Below are positions 8,980 to 20,055 of a stretch of DNA of 64,000 nt, piece after piece; the first letter of the stretch is position 1, and each line of letters opens with the position of its first letter. The notes under the pieces are model-generated. The model worked only from the letters and a program-made list of their open reading frames with translations. It searched no databases and had not been told where the DNA came from. A program made the position numbers and the translations under genes. The stretch is from Nonlabens sp. (GTDB lineage Bacteria; Bacteroidota; Bacteroidia; Flavobacteriales; Flavobacteriaceae), in assembly GCF_018401815.1 (NCBI RefSeq), contig NZ_JAGYKG010000002.1:1-64000 (forward strand). The letters are read 5' to 3'.

Positions 8980-9543
8980 TTAAAAATCTTTTGCAATTTC
9001 TTCGAGTTGGGCATACCACTCTAGACCGAATTTTCTTATCAAAGGTTCTTTTAAAAATTTATAGACAGGAACTCCTAATTCTTCACCTAATTCACAAGCA
9101 TCGTCACAAATTTGCCATTTGTGGTAATTCACGGCTTTGAAGTCGGTGTATTCTTGAATACGCGCTGGGTATAAATGACAAGAAATGGGTTTGTAGAAAG
9201 TAGTTGCACCGTCTCGATAAGCCGATTCGATCCCGCAAAGCGCTGTTCCATCTTTCTTAAAGGTAGCGTAAGCACATTCGGCTCCATTAACCAGTGGTGT
9301 TTCTAGTTCACCACTTTCTCGTTCAATCCAGGTGCCCTGCGCTTCAATAGCAGCAATCCCTTCTGGACGTAAAAAAGGTTTTATATTTTCAAACTCACGA
9401 TCGAGAATGTCCAGTTCTTTCTGTTCCAGGGGGGCTCCTGCTTCTCCAGCGACACAACAAATGCCTTTACATGCCGTAAGATTGCACACAAAGTCTTTTT
9501 CAAGAAGGTCATCAGAAATGATGGTTTTTCCTATTTGGAACAT
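8980..9543 (-). CDS. DUF3109 family protein (Cys-rich, YkgJ-like)
   Basis: MFQIGKTIISDDLLEKDFVCNLTACKGICCVAGEAGAPL..ISCHLYPAR. Start moved to the internal Met. Confidence 0.8.
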   Translation of the reverse strand: MFQIGKTIISDDLLEKDFVCNLTACKGICCVAGEAGAPLEQKELDILDREFENIKPFLRPEGIAAIEAQGTWIERESGELETPLVNGAECAYATFKKDGTALCGIESAYRDGATTFYKPISCHLYPARIQEYTDFKAVNYHKWQICDDACELGEELGVPVYKFLKEPLIRKFGLEWYAQLEEIAKDF

Positions 9544-9877
9544 ATTACCGATTTTAGAGGTCAAAGATACCCTTTGAAAAATTAAATATAAATGTAACAT
9601 CAAAAACAAGCCTAACTTTAAGTTGATTTCGATGGCATCACTTGAAATGGAATAGGTATAAGGGACTATTTTAAGAATAACTTCTATCGCATGTGATCTG
9701 GTTGCGCTGCACTAGAGAACTGTTGGTGAGTGCAATGTCCGGGCAGTGACTAAATAGGGATGTGATGCCACCAAAACAATAAGGCTTTTATACCAGCATT
9801 GCCAATTAGCGTAATAAAGGGGTTTTAATTACCTAGCAATCTCCCAATAAAAAATTTAATAGGTTTTCTAATTCATT

Positions 9878-9885
9878 TATATTTG
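9878..9885 (+). promoter_or_regulatory. Bacteroidota -7 promoter element TATATTTG upstream of pyrH
   Basis: Matches the TAnnTTTG consensus 20 nt upstream of the start. Confidence 0.5.
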
Positions 9886-9904
9886 CAAGACACACAACAA
9901 CCTT

Positions 9905-10612
9905 ATGAAATACAACCGCATATTATTAAAACTTTCTGGAGAGGCCTTAATGGGCGAGCGACAGTACGGTATAGATCCAAAACGCCTGGCAGAATATGCT
10001 GAAGAAATCAAAGAAGTAACCGATCTAGGAGTTGAAGTTGCCGTTGTAATAGGTGGAGGAAATATTTTTAGAGGTGTGGCGGGAGCTAGTAATGGTATGG
10101 ACCGCGTGCAAGGAGATCACATGGGGATGCTGGCAACGGTGATTAACGGTTTGGCGCTGCAAAGTGCTTTAGAGGACGCTGGCGTGCCTACTAGATTACA
10201 AACGGCTATTAAAATAAATGAAGTAGCAGAGCCTTTTATACGACGTAAGGCGATGAGACATTTAGAAAAGGGGCGTGTAGTTATATTCGGTGGTGGAACA
10301 GGGAATCCTTATTTCACCACTGATAGTGCCGCTGTTCTAAGGGCTATAGAAATTGAAGCAGATGTTATTCTTAAAGGAACTAGAGTAGATGGAATTTATA
10401 CAGCAGACCCTGAAAAGGATGCTACTGCAACTAAATTTGACTTCATCACCTTTGAAGATGTCTTGCGTAAAGGTCTTAAAGTAATGGATACCACGGCTTT
10501 TACTTTAAGTCAGGAAAATGAATTGCCTATTATTGTCTTTGATATGAATACGCATGGAAATTTAATCAAGCTGTTAAAGGGAGAAAACATAGGAACTAAA
10601 GTACAATTATAA
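9905..10612 (+). CDS. pyrH: UMP kinase
   Basis: [50 protein letters not shown]. Confidence 0.95.
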   Translation: MKYNRILLKLSGEALMGERQYGIDPKRLAEYAEEIKEVTDLGVEVAVVIGGGNIFRGVAGASNGMDRVQGDHMGMLATVINGLALQSALEDAGVPTRLQTAIKINEVAEPFIRRKAMRHLEKGRVVIFGGGTGNPYFTTDSAAVLRAIEIEADVILKGTRVDGIYTADPEKDATATKFDFITFEDVLRKGLKVMDTTAFTLSQENELPIIVFDMNTHGNLIKLLKGENIGTKVQL

Positions 10613-10654
10613 ATACGGCATTATAGTGCCTAGCATCTTATAAAAATAGTAGTG

Positions 10655-11209
10655 ATGACAGAAGAAATCGATTTCATACTCGATAGCACCAAAGAAAACA
10701 TGGATAACGCTATCACACATTTAGAAAAACAATTATTGAGTATACGCGCAGGTAAAGCCATGCCTGCTATGTTAAGTACCGTTATGGTAGATTATTACGG
10801 CAGTCAGACTCCATTGACTCAAGTGGCTAATATTGCTACTCCAGACGCACGAACTTTAAGTATACAACCTTGGGAAAAAGGAATGATTACCGAAATAGAA
10901 AAAGGTATCATGTATGCCAACCTAGGTTTGAACCCAATGAATAATGGAGAGAGTATTATTATAAACGTTCCCGCACTCACAGAAGAACGGCGTAAAGACC
11001 TTACCAAACAAGCAAAAGCAGAAGGTGAAGAAGCAAAAATAGGAGTGCGTAACGATCGTAAGGTGGCGATGAACGAACTTAAGAAACTCGATATCTCAGA
11101 AGACCTGCTTAAAAATGCGGAAGCAGAGGTGCAAAATCTCACCAACAAGTATGTGATAAAAATTGATGAGCATCTGGTAGTGAAGGAAAAAGAGATCATG
11201 ACGGTGTAA
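10655..11209 (+). CDS. frr: Ribosome recycling factor
   Basis: MDNAITHLEKQLLSIRAGKAMPAML..VDYYGSQTPLTQVANI.. LTEERRKDLTKQAK. Confidence 0.95.
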   Translation: MTEEIDFILDSTKENMDNAITHLEKQLLSIRAGKAMPAMLSTVMVDYYGSQTPLTQVANIATPDARTLSIQPWEKGMITEIEKGIMYANLGLNPMNNGESIIINVPALTEERRKDLTKQAKAEGEEAKIGVRNDRKVAMNELKKLDISEDLLKNAEAEVQNLTNKYVIKIDEHLVVKEKEIMTV

Positions 11210-11449
11210 TAAACACGTCCATTTTTTCCTAGAACAAAGGCTCTCAAAAAAGCAACAAAACACTTAAGTGGCAACCGTATCTCGTCTAAAACCTTTAGTA
11301 CATAAGTACTTATAGACTCGACTTGTTCCTTGTGATAGTACATTATGCCTTTTAGCCAGCCTTTTTGATGCTGTTCATGTTCTCTTAAGAACAACAACTT
11401 AATGCTGCACTTGTTCTATTTTTAACATTGCTAAACCAGTCCTAATTTT

Positions 11450-13639
11450 ATGAGGTTATTTTTTGGAATTCTGTTGTTGTTTTTGTGCACTATTACAGCT
11501 GCACAGCAGCAAGGTGTGCAAGAGGCAGAGTTGTTAATGACCAAAGTTCTTATTTCTAAAAAGAAAAATGACCCCTCTCATAAGCTTAATTCTTACCGTT
11601 ATGATGCTTATGAAAACTTAAAAGTCTCTGGAGACCCGGAGGCCTTAACGGGCCCAGGCTATAAAAAAACAGAATTGCGTAAAACGCTCAAGAAAACAGG
11701 CGTCCTTTATGCAGAAAAAACATCCCGACATAATTACGATCATATAAAAGGGTATAAAGAAATTATTACTGGGGCAAACATGCCTGGTTTTGAGGAGCCT
11801 GTTTATCCTATTTACCATATCGACTTTCAGTCAGAGAATATATATGATGAGAAGTACATCATTTTTGATCAAGAATACATCAGCCCACTGAATGAGAAGT
11901 CTATTTCCTTATATCACTTTCAAATAGTTACGGACTCGATCATTGAGGGCAGAACGGTTACTAAATTGAATTTTTTCCCTAGAAAAGAAAATGAATCCAG
12001 GTTATTTTCAGGTTTTCTGTACATCGATCAGCACACTTATGCAGTAGCAAAAGCTGTTTTTGAAAAGTCAGGAGCTCTTTATATCAACGCGTATCACGAT
12101 TTTGTGTACGACGATTTACTTTCGCTATGGTACAACAGTTCAAGAAAGCTTTATGTGCGACAAGAAAAGACCAAAAAAGAGCTAGAGCTCTTTGGGGCAA
12201 GATTAGAAGTAGGAATTCAGAAAAGCACCTATGATCAAGAGCAAATTGCCGAAGAGCTCTATCTGATTATTGAAGCGGTTAACTCTAATTTTACCACCAA
12301 TAAAAGCCTGGATTACGGCAGGCGTGGTCTTAAAATAGATGTTCAGGATTCGGCTATACACCAACAAGAAGCCTACTGGGAAAAAGAGAGAGGAAAAGAT
12401 GCTTTTTCTACTTCAGAGCTGGCTCAGTTTATGAATTTGGACAGTATTGTAGATGCCACAAAAATCACTCGTAAATTGGAAATGCTAGATAAGTTTAAAA
12501 TAGGTTATTTCCCAGTAAGTGTCGTGGATGTTGATTTGAAATATCTAGTTAAATACAACGATTATGAAGCTTTTAGATTAGGTATAGGTGGCCAGACTAA
12601 TGAGAAGCTGAGCGAAAGTTTTAGAATTAATGGCTACTTGGCTTATGGGACTAAAGACGCCGTATTCAAACATAAAATAGGACTAGGTTACCGCATCAGT
12701 AAGGAAAAAAACACCTGGCTTACTATGTACAAACAGGACGATATTACGGAGTTTGCGGCAGAGCATTTTTTAACAGACGCTAGGGTATACTCGCTTTTTG
12801 AGCCTAGATTGATCAACATCCCTACCTTCTACTTGTATAAAGAATATGGTATGTCCTTACAACAGCGTTTAGTTCCTTCTGTGATTAGTGAGGTCTCGCT
12901 TTCGCGAAAGCGAGTTACACCAACAACAAATTACCAATTCATTTTAGAGGATGAGGTTTTTACAGATTATGTGCTAGCGGAGGTTTCTCTAGGAGCAAGG
13001 TGGAGCCCGGTAAGTGAATTTATGCGTACACCAAAAGGATATCAAGAAATAACTAGAGGGTATCCTATTTTAAGTGGGCAAATCACACAAGGGATTAAAG
13101 GATTTACAGCAAGTAATTTTAATTACCTTAAATTGTCAGGTAAGGTGGAGTATGCTTTTAAAAGAACAGATAAGTCCAGTACAGAACTCCTGTTAGAAGG
13201 TCATTACAGTTCAGGAGAAGTGCCTTTAACGCATCTGTACCACGCCTATCCTAATGCCCCTAACAAAGATGAGATCTTACAGCGATTTTCGGTTGCAGGT
13301 AGGCGTAGTTTTGAGACCATGTATTTCAATGAATTTTTTTCTGATCAACTCCTGGTAGGTCAAGTCAAGCATCACTTTGCCCCCTTTACTATATTCTCTT
13401 TTTTAAAGCCAGAAATGGTTTTAATTTCTAAAGTTGCTTGGGGCGATTTAGACCATGCACAGCGTCATCAAAATGTAACGATCACTACCTTAGAAAAAGG
13501 GTATTTTGAGAGTGGTTTTGAGTTGAATAAATTGCTGTTTGGTTTTGGGTTGAGTGCGAGTTACCGTTACGGCGCCTACCATCTTCCAGATTTTGCAGAT
13601 AATATTGCCATAAAATTTACCTTCTATTTAGAGCTTTAG
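11450..13639 (+). CDS. DUF5686 family outer-membrane protein
   Basis: Signal peptide, NSYRYDAYENLKV start and beta-barrel-type C-terminus typical of the family. Confidence 0.75.
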   Translation: MRLFFGILLLFLCTITAAQQQGVQEAELLMTKVLISKKKNDPSHKLNSYRYDAYENLKVSGDPEALTGPGYKKTELRKTLKKTGVLYAEKTSRHNYDHIKGYKEIITGANMPGFEEPVYPIYHIDFQSENIYDEKYIIFDQEYISPLNEKSISLYHFQIVTDSIIEGRTVTKLNFFPRKENESRLFSGFLYIDQHTYAVAKAVFEKSGALYINAYHDFVYDDLLSLWYNSSRKLYVRQEKTKKELELFGARLEVGIQKSTYDQEQIAEELYLIIEAVNSNFTTNKSLDYGRRGLKIDVQDSAIHQQEAYWEKERGKDAFSTSELAQFMNLDSIVDATKITRKLEMLDKFKIGYFPVSVVDVDLKYLVKYNDYEAFRLGIGGQTNEKLSESFRINGYLAYGTKDAVFKHKIGLGYRISKEKNTWLTMYKQDDITEFAAEHFLTDARVYSLFEPRLINIPTFYLYKEYGMSLQQRLVPSVISEVSLSRKRVTPTTNYQFILEDEVFTDYVLAEVSLGARWSPVSEFMRTPKGYQEITRGYPILSGQITQGIKGFTASNFNYLKLSGKVEYAFKRTDKSSTELLLEGHYSSGEVPLTHLYHAYPNAPNKDEILQRFSVAGRRSFETMYFNEFFSDQLLVGQVKHHFAPFTIFSFLKPEMVLISKVAWGDLDHAQRHQNVTITTLEKGYFESGFELNKLLFGFGLSASYRYGAYHLPDFADNIAIKFTFYLEL
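12897..12912. repeat. Palindrome CGCTTTCGCGAAAGCG (in CDS)
   Basis: Direct read. Encodes SLSRKR. Confidence 0.95.
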
Positions 13640-13792
13640 TTTGCAAAAAGCAGCTGAAAACTCCTTTAAAATTTTCGCCTTTCATTCGGTTCAAATGATA
13701 TCCAACTCTTCAGGGGGTAGTAAGGGTTCTTAATTTATACGGTGCACCATAGATTAAATAACGAATCGCTAAATAATCACGGGTTTTAAAAG

Positions 13793-13800
13793 TACCTTTG
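13793..13800 (+). promoter_or_regulatory. Promoter element TACCTTTG upstream of RND transporter
   Basis: TAnnTTTG consensus 19 nt upstream of the ATG. Confidence 0.4.
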
Positions 13801-13818
13801 AAGGCTTTAAAATAATGC

Positions 13819-16206
13819 ATGCAAAAGTTATTTAGTTTTAGATTTTGGAACCGTATTGCAAGACTGATACTTCGAAATAGGGAGGTTATTCTTGGGCTTA
13901 TTGTGATCATAACTATGGCTTTTGCCACACAGTGGAAGTACATGCAATTCACTCATACGGAAGCCAATCTTCTTCCAAATGATCATCCTGTAAATAACGA
14001 TTACAACAAATTTCTAGATAAATTTGGCGAAGAGGGCAACCTCATCATCTTGGGGGTAGAAAATAAAAATGTAGACGACTTTGAACGTTTTAACGCTTGG
14101 AATGAGTTGGCAGATACCTTAGCCACTTTTAAGGAAGTAGAGCTGGTGCTTTCTACTTCTAATTTACCAACCCTATCAAAGACAGAAGACAATACGCAGT
14201 TTATTATAGCACCTGTTCTCCAAGAACCACTTCAAAATAATCAGGAGTTGGCAGCTTTTAAAAAGAAGCTTTTCAATGACTTGCCTTTTTATAAAAACTT
14301 GATCTATTCAGAAAATGATAGTGTGATACGTACCGCTATTTACTTAAAGAAAGAGATTGTTAACACAAAGCAGCGTGTGGTTTTTATTATGGATAAATTC
14401 CAGCCACTTGTTCAAGAATACTCCAATGCAAACGAGTTGGAGATCAGAACCTCTGGAATGCCTTATATCAGAACACTCAATTCTCAGAATATTGTTGATG
14501 AGATAGGAATGTTTTTAATCGCCGCATTGGCAATTACTTCTGGGATTTTCTTCTTTTTCTTCAGGTCTTGGAGAGCGACGTTTATTTCCATCATCACGGT
14601 GATCATAGGAGTGATGTGGGCTTTTGGTGTTTTAGGATGGATAGGTTATGAAATTACGGTGCTTACGGCTTTAATCCCACCTTTGATTATTGTGATCGGG
14701 ATTCCCAATTGTATTTTCTTGATCAATAAATACCAACAAGAAATAAAAAAACACGGGAATCAAGCCTTGTCATTGCAACGTGTTATTACTAAAGTAGGTA
14801 ATGCCACTTTAATGACTAATCTTACTACTGCCAGCGGGTTTGCGACTTTTATCTTTACAGAAAGTAAGTTGTTGGTAGAATTTGGTGTAGTAGCCAGTAT
14901 TTGTATTATCGCCATATTCTTACTGAGTTTGATGATTATTCCTATTGTTTATAGTTATTTACCTGTACCTAAGGAGCGACATTTACAACACCTCGGTAAA
15001 ACTTGGATCAACGGATTTGTGGCCTGGAACGAGCGCATGGTTAAGAAAAAGCGCATTCCTATCTATATCACTAGTGTTGTGGTTCTTATTTTGAGTTTTA
15101 TAGGGATCTATCAAATCAAAGTCTCCGGTAGTCTCATAGAAGACATGCCTAAAGGAATGCAGTTTTATAAGGATATCAAATTTTTTGAAGAGAGCTTTGA
15201 CGGCATTATGCCATTGGAACTAGTAGTTTATAGTAAAAACGAAAAAGTAACCGCTCTTAAAACACTCAAAAAACTAAACAAACTAGAAGAGCATATCATT
15301 GAAACACCAGAGCTTTCTAGACCTATGTCACTGGTGTCTGCTGTTAAATTCAGTAAGCAGGCTTTTTATGGTGGGGATCCAGAATATTTTGACTTGCCTT
15401 CTACTTATGACGCGGTTACCATGTCTCAACTGCTAAAGAAAAGCGCTACGGATAGTTCTTTAATGAAAAGTTTTGTGGACAGTACGGGTCAATATGCACG
15501 TATGACTACTTTTATGAAGGACATGGGTACCGATCGCATGCAACGCGTAGAAGAAAACTTGAGAGAGAAAATAAAAACTATTTTTCCCGAAGATCGTTAT
15601 GAAGTAACCCTGACAGGAAAGGCATTGGTCTTTCAAAAAGGAACGGATTACCTCGTTAATAACTTGATACTTTCTTTATCACTGGCCATTGTCCTCATCG
15701 CCCTTTTTATGGCGTGGATGTTCAGGTCCTTACGTATGATTTTTGTATCATTAGTACCTAACTTATTGCCGTTACTCATTACCGCCGGGTTGATGGGTTA
15801 TATAGGTGTTCCTATAAAGCCATCTACTATTTTAGTGTTTTCCATTGCGTTTGGTATTTCTGTAGACGATACTATTCATTTTTTAGCTAAATACCGTCAA
15901 GAGCTCATTGCAAACAACTGGAGAATTAAGAGGTCGGTTTACGCGGCTTTAAAAGAAACGGGTGTGAGTATGTTTTATACTTCTATAGTTCTGTTTTTCG
16001 GATTCTTGACTTTCACCTTTTCTAGTTTTGGAGGTACGGTGGCGTTAGGAGCATTAGTGAGTGCTACCTTGCTTTTTGCGATGGCAGCAAATTTATTACT
16101 ATTGCCTAGTATGTTGCTTTCTTTAGAGAGAAGCATTGCCAACGAGCGCACGTTTAAAAAGCCCGCGATTCCTTTGGTTGAACCAGTTAATGATGAGGAG
16201 GAATAG
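13819..16206 (+). CDS. RND superfamily (MMPL/Patched-like) transporter
   Basis: Two sets of hydrophobic TM clusters, GISVDDTIHFLAKYRQEL, LTTASGFATFIFTESKLL. Confidence 0.85.
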   Translation: MQKLFSFRFWNRIARLILRNREVILGLIVIITMAFATQWKYMQFTHTEANLLPNDHPVNNDYNKFLDKFGEEGNLIILGVENKNVDDFERFNAWNELADTLATFKEVELVLSTSNLPTLSKTEDNTQFIIAPVLQEPLQNNQELAAFKKKLFNDLPFYKNLIYSENDSVIRTAIYLKKEIVNTKQRVVFIMDKFQPLVQEYSNANELEIRTSGMPYIRTLNSQNIVDEIGMFLIAALAITSGIFFFFFRSWRATFISIITVIIGVMWAFGVLGWIGYEITVLTALIPPLIIVIGIPNCIFLINKYQQEIKKHGNQALSLQRVITKVGNATLMTNLTTASGFATFIFTESKLLVEFGVVASICIIAIFLLSLMIIPIVYSYLPVPKERHLQHLGKTWINGFVAWNERMVKKKRIPIYITSVVVLILSFIGIYQIKVSGSLIEDMPKGMQFYKDIKFFEESFDGIMPLELVVYSKNEKVTALKTLKKLNKLEEHIIETPELSRPMSLVSAVKFSKQAFYGGDPEYFDLPSTYDAVTMSQLLKKSATDSSLMKSFVDSTGQYARMTTFMKDMGTDRMQRVEENLREKIKTIFPEDRYEVTLTGKALVFQKGTDYLVNNLILSLSLAIVLIALFMAWMFRSLRMIFVSLVPNLLPLLITAGLMGYIGVPIKPSTILVFSIAFGISVDDTIHFLAKYRQELIANNWRIKRSVYAALKETGVSMFYTSIVLFFGFLTFTFSSFGGTVALGALVSATLLFAMAANLLLLPSMLLSLERSIANERTFKKPAIPLVEPVNDEEE

Positions 16207-16335
16207 AGAACACCTCCTGTTCCTTTTTTATAAATGCTAAAGTTAATTGTTATATCGCTCAAGGCGAAAGCGAGACCCCCACAAACAGCACCACATTTAC
16301 CAGCATTATTAATTGCGCTAACGGCTCATAAAAAT

Positions 16336-16343
16336 TATATTTG
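16336..16343 (+). promoter_or_regulatory. Promoter element TATATTTG upstream of asnS
   Basis: TAnnTTTG consensus 27 nt upstream of the start. Confidence 0.5.
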
Positions 16344-16369
16344 CCGTACGCAACTGATCAAGAAAACCA

Positions 16370-17818
16370 ATGAAAAGAATAGCAGTCCTACTCCAATCTG
16401 ACCCTAGTGTGGTCGAGATGACCGTAAAAGGTTGGGTACGTAGTTTTAGAAACGATAGATTTATAGCTCTTAACGATGGTTCTACCATTCATAATTTGCA
16501 AGCTGTGATAGCGCCAGAGAATTTTGATCGAGAATTATTAGATCAAATTACTGTTGCCAGCGCTGTTGCTGTCACAGGTCTACTGGTAGAAAGTGAAGGT
16601 TCTGGACAGCGAGTAGAACTACAAGCTACTAAAATAGAAGTTCTTGCAGGCGCAGATCCTGAAGAGGTGAAGAAAACAATTTTATCTCCTAAAAGACATA
16701 AGCTAGAAACCCTTAGAGAGCAAGCACATTTACGTGTGCGTACCAATACCTTTGGCGCAGTGATGCGTGTACGAGCGGCATTATCTTATGCGGTACATAA
16801 ATATTTTAATGAGAACGGTTTTTATCAAGCACACACGCCTATCATTACAGGAAGTGATGCTGAAGGTGCAGGAGAAATGTTTAGGGTATCCACTTTAGAT
16901 CCTAAAAACCTGCCGCTGAATGAAAACGGTACTATCAATTATAAAGAAGATTTCTTTGAAAAGGAATCTAATCTGACTGTTTCTGGGCAACTGGAAGCAG
17001 AAACTTATGCCATGGGATTAGGTCAAGTATATACCTTTGGACCAACTTTTAGAGCAGAAAATTCCAATACGTCTCGTCACCTAGCCGAGTTCTGGATGAT
17101 AGAACCTGAGGTAGCTTTTAACGATCTGGATGCCAACATGGATCTGGCCGAAGATTTTATCAAATACGTGGTCGATTATGCTCTTAAGAATTGTACTGAT
17201 GACATTGAGTTTCTAGAAAACAGGTTAATAGAAGAGGATAAAAGCAAGCCAGTGCCCGAGCGCAGTCCTATGCCATTAAGAGAGAAACTTGCCTTTATAG
17301 GAAAGAACAACTTTAAGCGTGTTTCTTATACAGAAGCAATAGATATCTTAAGAAACTCTAAGCCTAATAAAAAGAAAAAATTCAAATACATCATTGATGA
17401 ATGGGGGGCAGATCTACAATCAGAACACGAGCGTTATCTGGTAGAAAAGCATTTTGAATGCCCTGTTATTTTATTTGATTATCCCGCAAAAATCAAGGCC
17501 TTTTATATGAGGTTAAACGATGCCGATAGTGAAGGTCGTGAAACCGTAAGAGCCATGGATATTCTTTTTCCTGGAATAGGTGAAATAGTAGGAGGGTCGC
17601 AACGTGAAGAACGTTATGACGTCCTCAAAGGAAAAATGGATGCGATGGGTATTCCTTTAGAAGAGTTAGGATGGTACCTAGAAATGCGTAAATTCGGTAG
17701 TGTGGTGCACAGCGGGTTCGGTCTCGGATTTGAAAGACTGGTTATGTTTGTAACTGGAATGGGGAATGTAAGAGATGTGATCCCTTATCCACGTACGCCC
17801 GGGAACGCTTCTTTTTAA
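16370..17818 (+). CDS. asnS: Asparaginyl-tRNA synthetase
   Basis: GWVRSFR, YTFGPTFRAENSNTSRHLAEFWMIEPE, GFGLGFERLVMFVTGMGNVRDVIPYPRTPGNASF. Confidence 0.96.
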   Translation: MKRIAVLLQSDPSVVEMTVKGWVRSFRNDRFIALNDGSTIHNLQAVIAPENFDRELLDQITVASAVAVTGLLVESEGSGQRVELQATKIEVLAGADPEEVKKTILSPKRHKLETLREQAHLRVRTNTFGAVMRVRAALSYAVHKYFNENGFYQAHTPIITGSDAEGAGEMFRVSTLDPKNLPLNENGTINYKEDFFEKESNLTVSGQLEAETYAMGLGQVYTFGPTFRAENSNTSRHLAEFWMIEPEVAFNDLDANMDLAEDFIKYVVDYALKNCTDDIEFLENRLIEEDKSKPVPERSPMPLREKLAFIGKNNFKRVSYTEAIDILRNSKPNKKKKFKYIIDEWGADLQSEHERYLVEKHFECPVILFDYPAKIKAFYMRLNDADSEGRETVRAMDILFPGIGEIVGGSQREERYDVLKGKMDAMGIPLEELGWYLEMRKFGSVVHSGFGLGFERLVMFVTGMGNVRDVIPYPRTPGNASF

Positions 17819-17840
17819 AAACAATTCAATTATAAGGAAG

Positions 17841-17871
17841 TCCTGATTTCTCCACTAGAAATCGGGATTTT
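17841..17871 (+). terminator. Terminator after asnS
   Basis: TCCTGATTTCT-CCACT-AGAAATCGGGA-TTTT (one G:U). Confidence 0.65.
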
Positions 17872-17972
17872 CTCTTTGGAAGGAGGCCAAGAGTTTAGGG
17901 TTGTCATAAATGTAACAACTTTGTCTCTAATCAAATAGGCTTTTAGTATTTTTACTTAGTCACAAAACAACC

Positions 17973-19433
17973 ATGCTTAAACAGTCACTAAATTTTAAAT
18001 TGTCCCAGAAGTTATCACCTCAACAAATACAATTGATGAAGTTGATACAATTACCTACGCAGGCTTTTGAGCAACGGGTAAAATCAGAACTGGAAGAAAA
18101 CCCTGCTTTAGATGACGGAAAAGAAAAAACTGATGATGAGTACGATGAGTTTTCTAACGAAGAAGATTACGAGGATGGAAATGAATCTATTGAAACCGAC
18201 GATATTAATGTAGATGATTATCTCAGTGATGACGATATCCCTGAATACCGTACCAAAGCAAATAATTACAGCGCAGATGACGATGAGAAAAGCATACCCT
18301 ATGCTGCTGGAAAGTCATTTACACAAACCTTATTAGAGCAACTCAACACCATAAGATTAACTGAAGAACATCGAGCTATTGCAGAGTTTCTTGTGGGGAG
18401 TATTGATGCTAGTGGTTATATAAGAAGATCTTTAGAAGACATTACTGATGATTTAGCTTTTACTATGAACTTGTATACAGAGGTGGGAGAGGTGGAAAAA
18501 GTACTTCAAGTAGTTCATGAATTGGACCCTGCGGGGGTAGGCGCTCGTAATTTGCAAGAGTGTTTGCTGTTACAGCTTTCGCGAAAGCGAAAAACAGAAA
18601 GTAATGAGATCGCTATAAAGTTAATAAGGGATTCCTTTGATGCCTTTAGTAAAAAGCATTATTCGAAAATAATGACCAAATACGACATTACCGAAGATGA
18701 ATTAAGGGCTGCTATAGACGACATTGAGCATTTAAATCCCAAGCCTGGAAGTTCTTATGCAGGCGGTAGTACCCGTGTGGTAGAACAAGTAGTACCTGAT
18801 TTCACTATTAGAATTAAAGATGGAGAATTAGAACTCACTCTTAACGGGCGTAATGCGCCAGAGCTGCATGTATCTAGAGATTATTCTAATATGTTGCGGG
18901 GTTATAAAGAAGCTAAAGAAAAAACCAAGTCTCAAAAAGATGCGGTGATGTTTATTAAACAAAAATTAGATGGAGCAAAATGGTTTATAGACGCCATCAA
19001 GCAGCGACAAGAAACCTTATTTATTACGATGTCTACCATCATGCATTACCAGCAAGCTTATTTTCAATCTGGAGACGAACGCAATTTAAGACCTATGATC
19101 TTAAAAGATATTGCTGACCAAATTAATATGGATGTCTCTACCGTTTCTCGTGTGGCAAATTCTAAATATGTCGATACTCCTTATGGGACTAAATTGATCA
19201 AAGAATTCTTTTCAGAATCCATGACCAATACCGATGGAGAGGAAGTTTCTACTAGGGAAATTAAAAAGATCTTGGAAACGGTTATCAATGAAGAAAGCAA
19301 GAAAAAGCCGCTTACCGATCAAAGGCTAGCTGAACTTCTCAAAGAAAAAGGATACCCCATTGCTCGTAGAACAGTGGCGAAGTACAGAGAGCAACTGGAT
19401 ATTCCTGTAGCACGTTTAAGAAAAGAGATTTAG
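17973..19433 (+). CDS. rpoN: RNA polymerase sigma-54 factor
   Basis: LNFKLSQKLSPQQIQLMKLIQLP, MDVSTVSRVANSKYVDTPYGT, ARRTVAKYREQLDIP (RpoN box). Confidence 0.96.
   Translation: MLKQSLNFKLSQKLSPQQIQLMKLIQLPTQAFEQRVKSELEENPALDDGKEKTDDEYDEFSNEEDYEDGNESIETDDINVDDYLSDDDIPEYRTKANNYSADDDEKSIPYAAGKSFTQTLLEQLNTIRLTEEHRAIAEFLVGSIDASGYIRRSLEDITDDLAFTMNLYTEVGEVEKVLQVVHELDPAGVGARNLQECLLLQLSRKRKTESNEIAIKLIRDSFDAFSKKHYSKIMTKYDITEDELRAAIDDIEHLNPKPGSSYAGGSTRVVEQVVPDFTIRIKDGELELTLNGRNAPELHVSRDYSNMLRGYKEAKEKTKSQKDAVMFIKQKLDGAKWFIDAIKQRQETLFITMSTIMHYQQAYFQSGDERNLRPMILKDIADQINMDVSTVSRVANSKYVDTPYGTKLIKEFFSESMTNTDGEEVSTREIKKILETVINEESKKKPLTDQRLAELLKEKGYPIARRTVAKYREQLDIPVARLRKEI
18575..18588. repeat. Palindrome GCTTTCGCGAAAGC (in rpoN)
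   Basis: Direct read. Encodes LSRKR. Confidence 0.95.
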
Positions 19434-19438
19434 AGCCT

Positions 19439-20044
19439 ATGAAGTGGTTTCTAAAACTGTGGAGCTATCTTGTCAATCCCTTGTTTATCCCTTCCTTAGT
19501 AGCGCTATGGTATTTTAATTTCAACTATTATAATGATCCAGAGAGCGTGCGCTTAAAATTGTACCTCATTGTTATCCTTACAGCTGCCATTCCCTTACTC
19601 GTTTATACGATGCTGAAGATATTAGGCGTGGTAAATAGTGTTCACCTTTCCAGCACAAAGGAGCGCATTACTCCTTTACTGGTCTACATGATATTGTTAA
19701 TTATATTGTTGCGAGGAGCTTTTGGAGACGGCCTGCATCTATCATTGTATTACTTTTTTATTGGAATCTTAATCGCAACCTTGGTCGCTACTTTAATGAC
19801 GGCTTTTAGGTATAAAATAAGTCTTCACTTAATGGCTACAGGTGGTGTTTTGGGTTTTTTAATCATGCTTTCCTTTATTCAAGGAATAAATCTTTTATTC
19901 CCTATGGCTCTTATGGGGATTGTTTCTGGTCTTACAGCAACCTCTAGGTTGAGTATGGAGGCACATAAAGGTCACGAACTTATTTTTGGCGTTGCAGTAG
20001 GATTGATAAGTCAGGTGCTTGCGTTTAGTTATTCTTTACCTTAG
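19439..20044 (+). CDS. Integral membrane protein (PAP2-like)
   Basis: Several hydrophobic helices; start immediately after rpoN. Confidence 0.5.
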   Translation: MKWFLKLWSYLVNPLFIPSLVALWYFNFNYYNDPESVRLKLYLIVILTAAIPLLVYTMLKILGVVNSVHLSSTKERITPLLVYMILLIILLRGAFGDGLHLSLYYFFIGILIATLVATLMTAFRYKISLHLMATGGVLGFLIMLSFIQGINLLFPMALMGIVSGLTATSRLSMEAHKGHELIFGVAVGLISQVLAFSYSLP

Positions 20045-20055
20045 AGAAGAATTAC

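Noticed and set aside
10819-11397. 192-aa minus-strand ORF over frr
   Set aside because: Antisense to clearly conserved frr; Ser/Arg-rich composition typical of a shadow ORF.
13710-13952. 80-aa minus-strand ORF upstream of the RND gene
   Set aside because: Overlaps the promoter and start of the RND gene on the opposite strand, without support.
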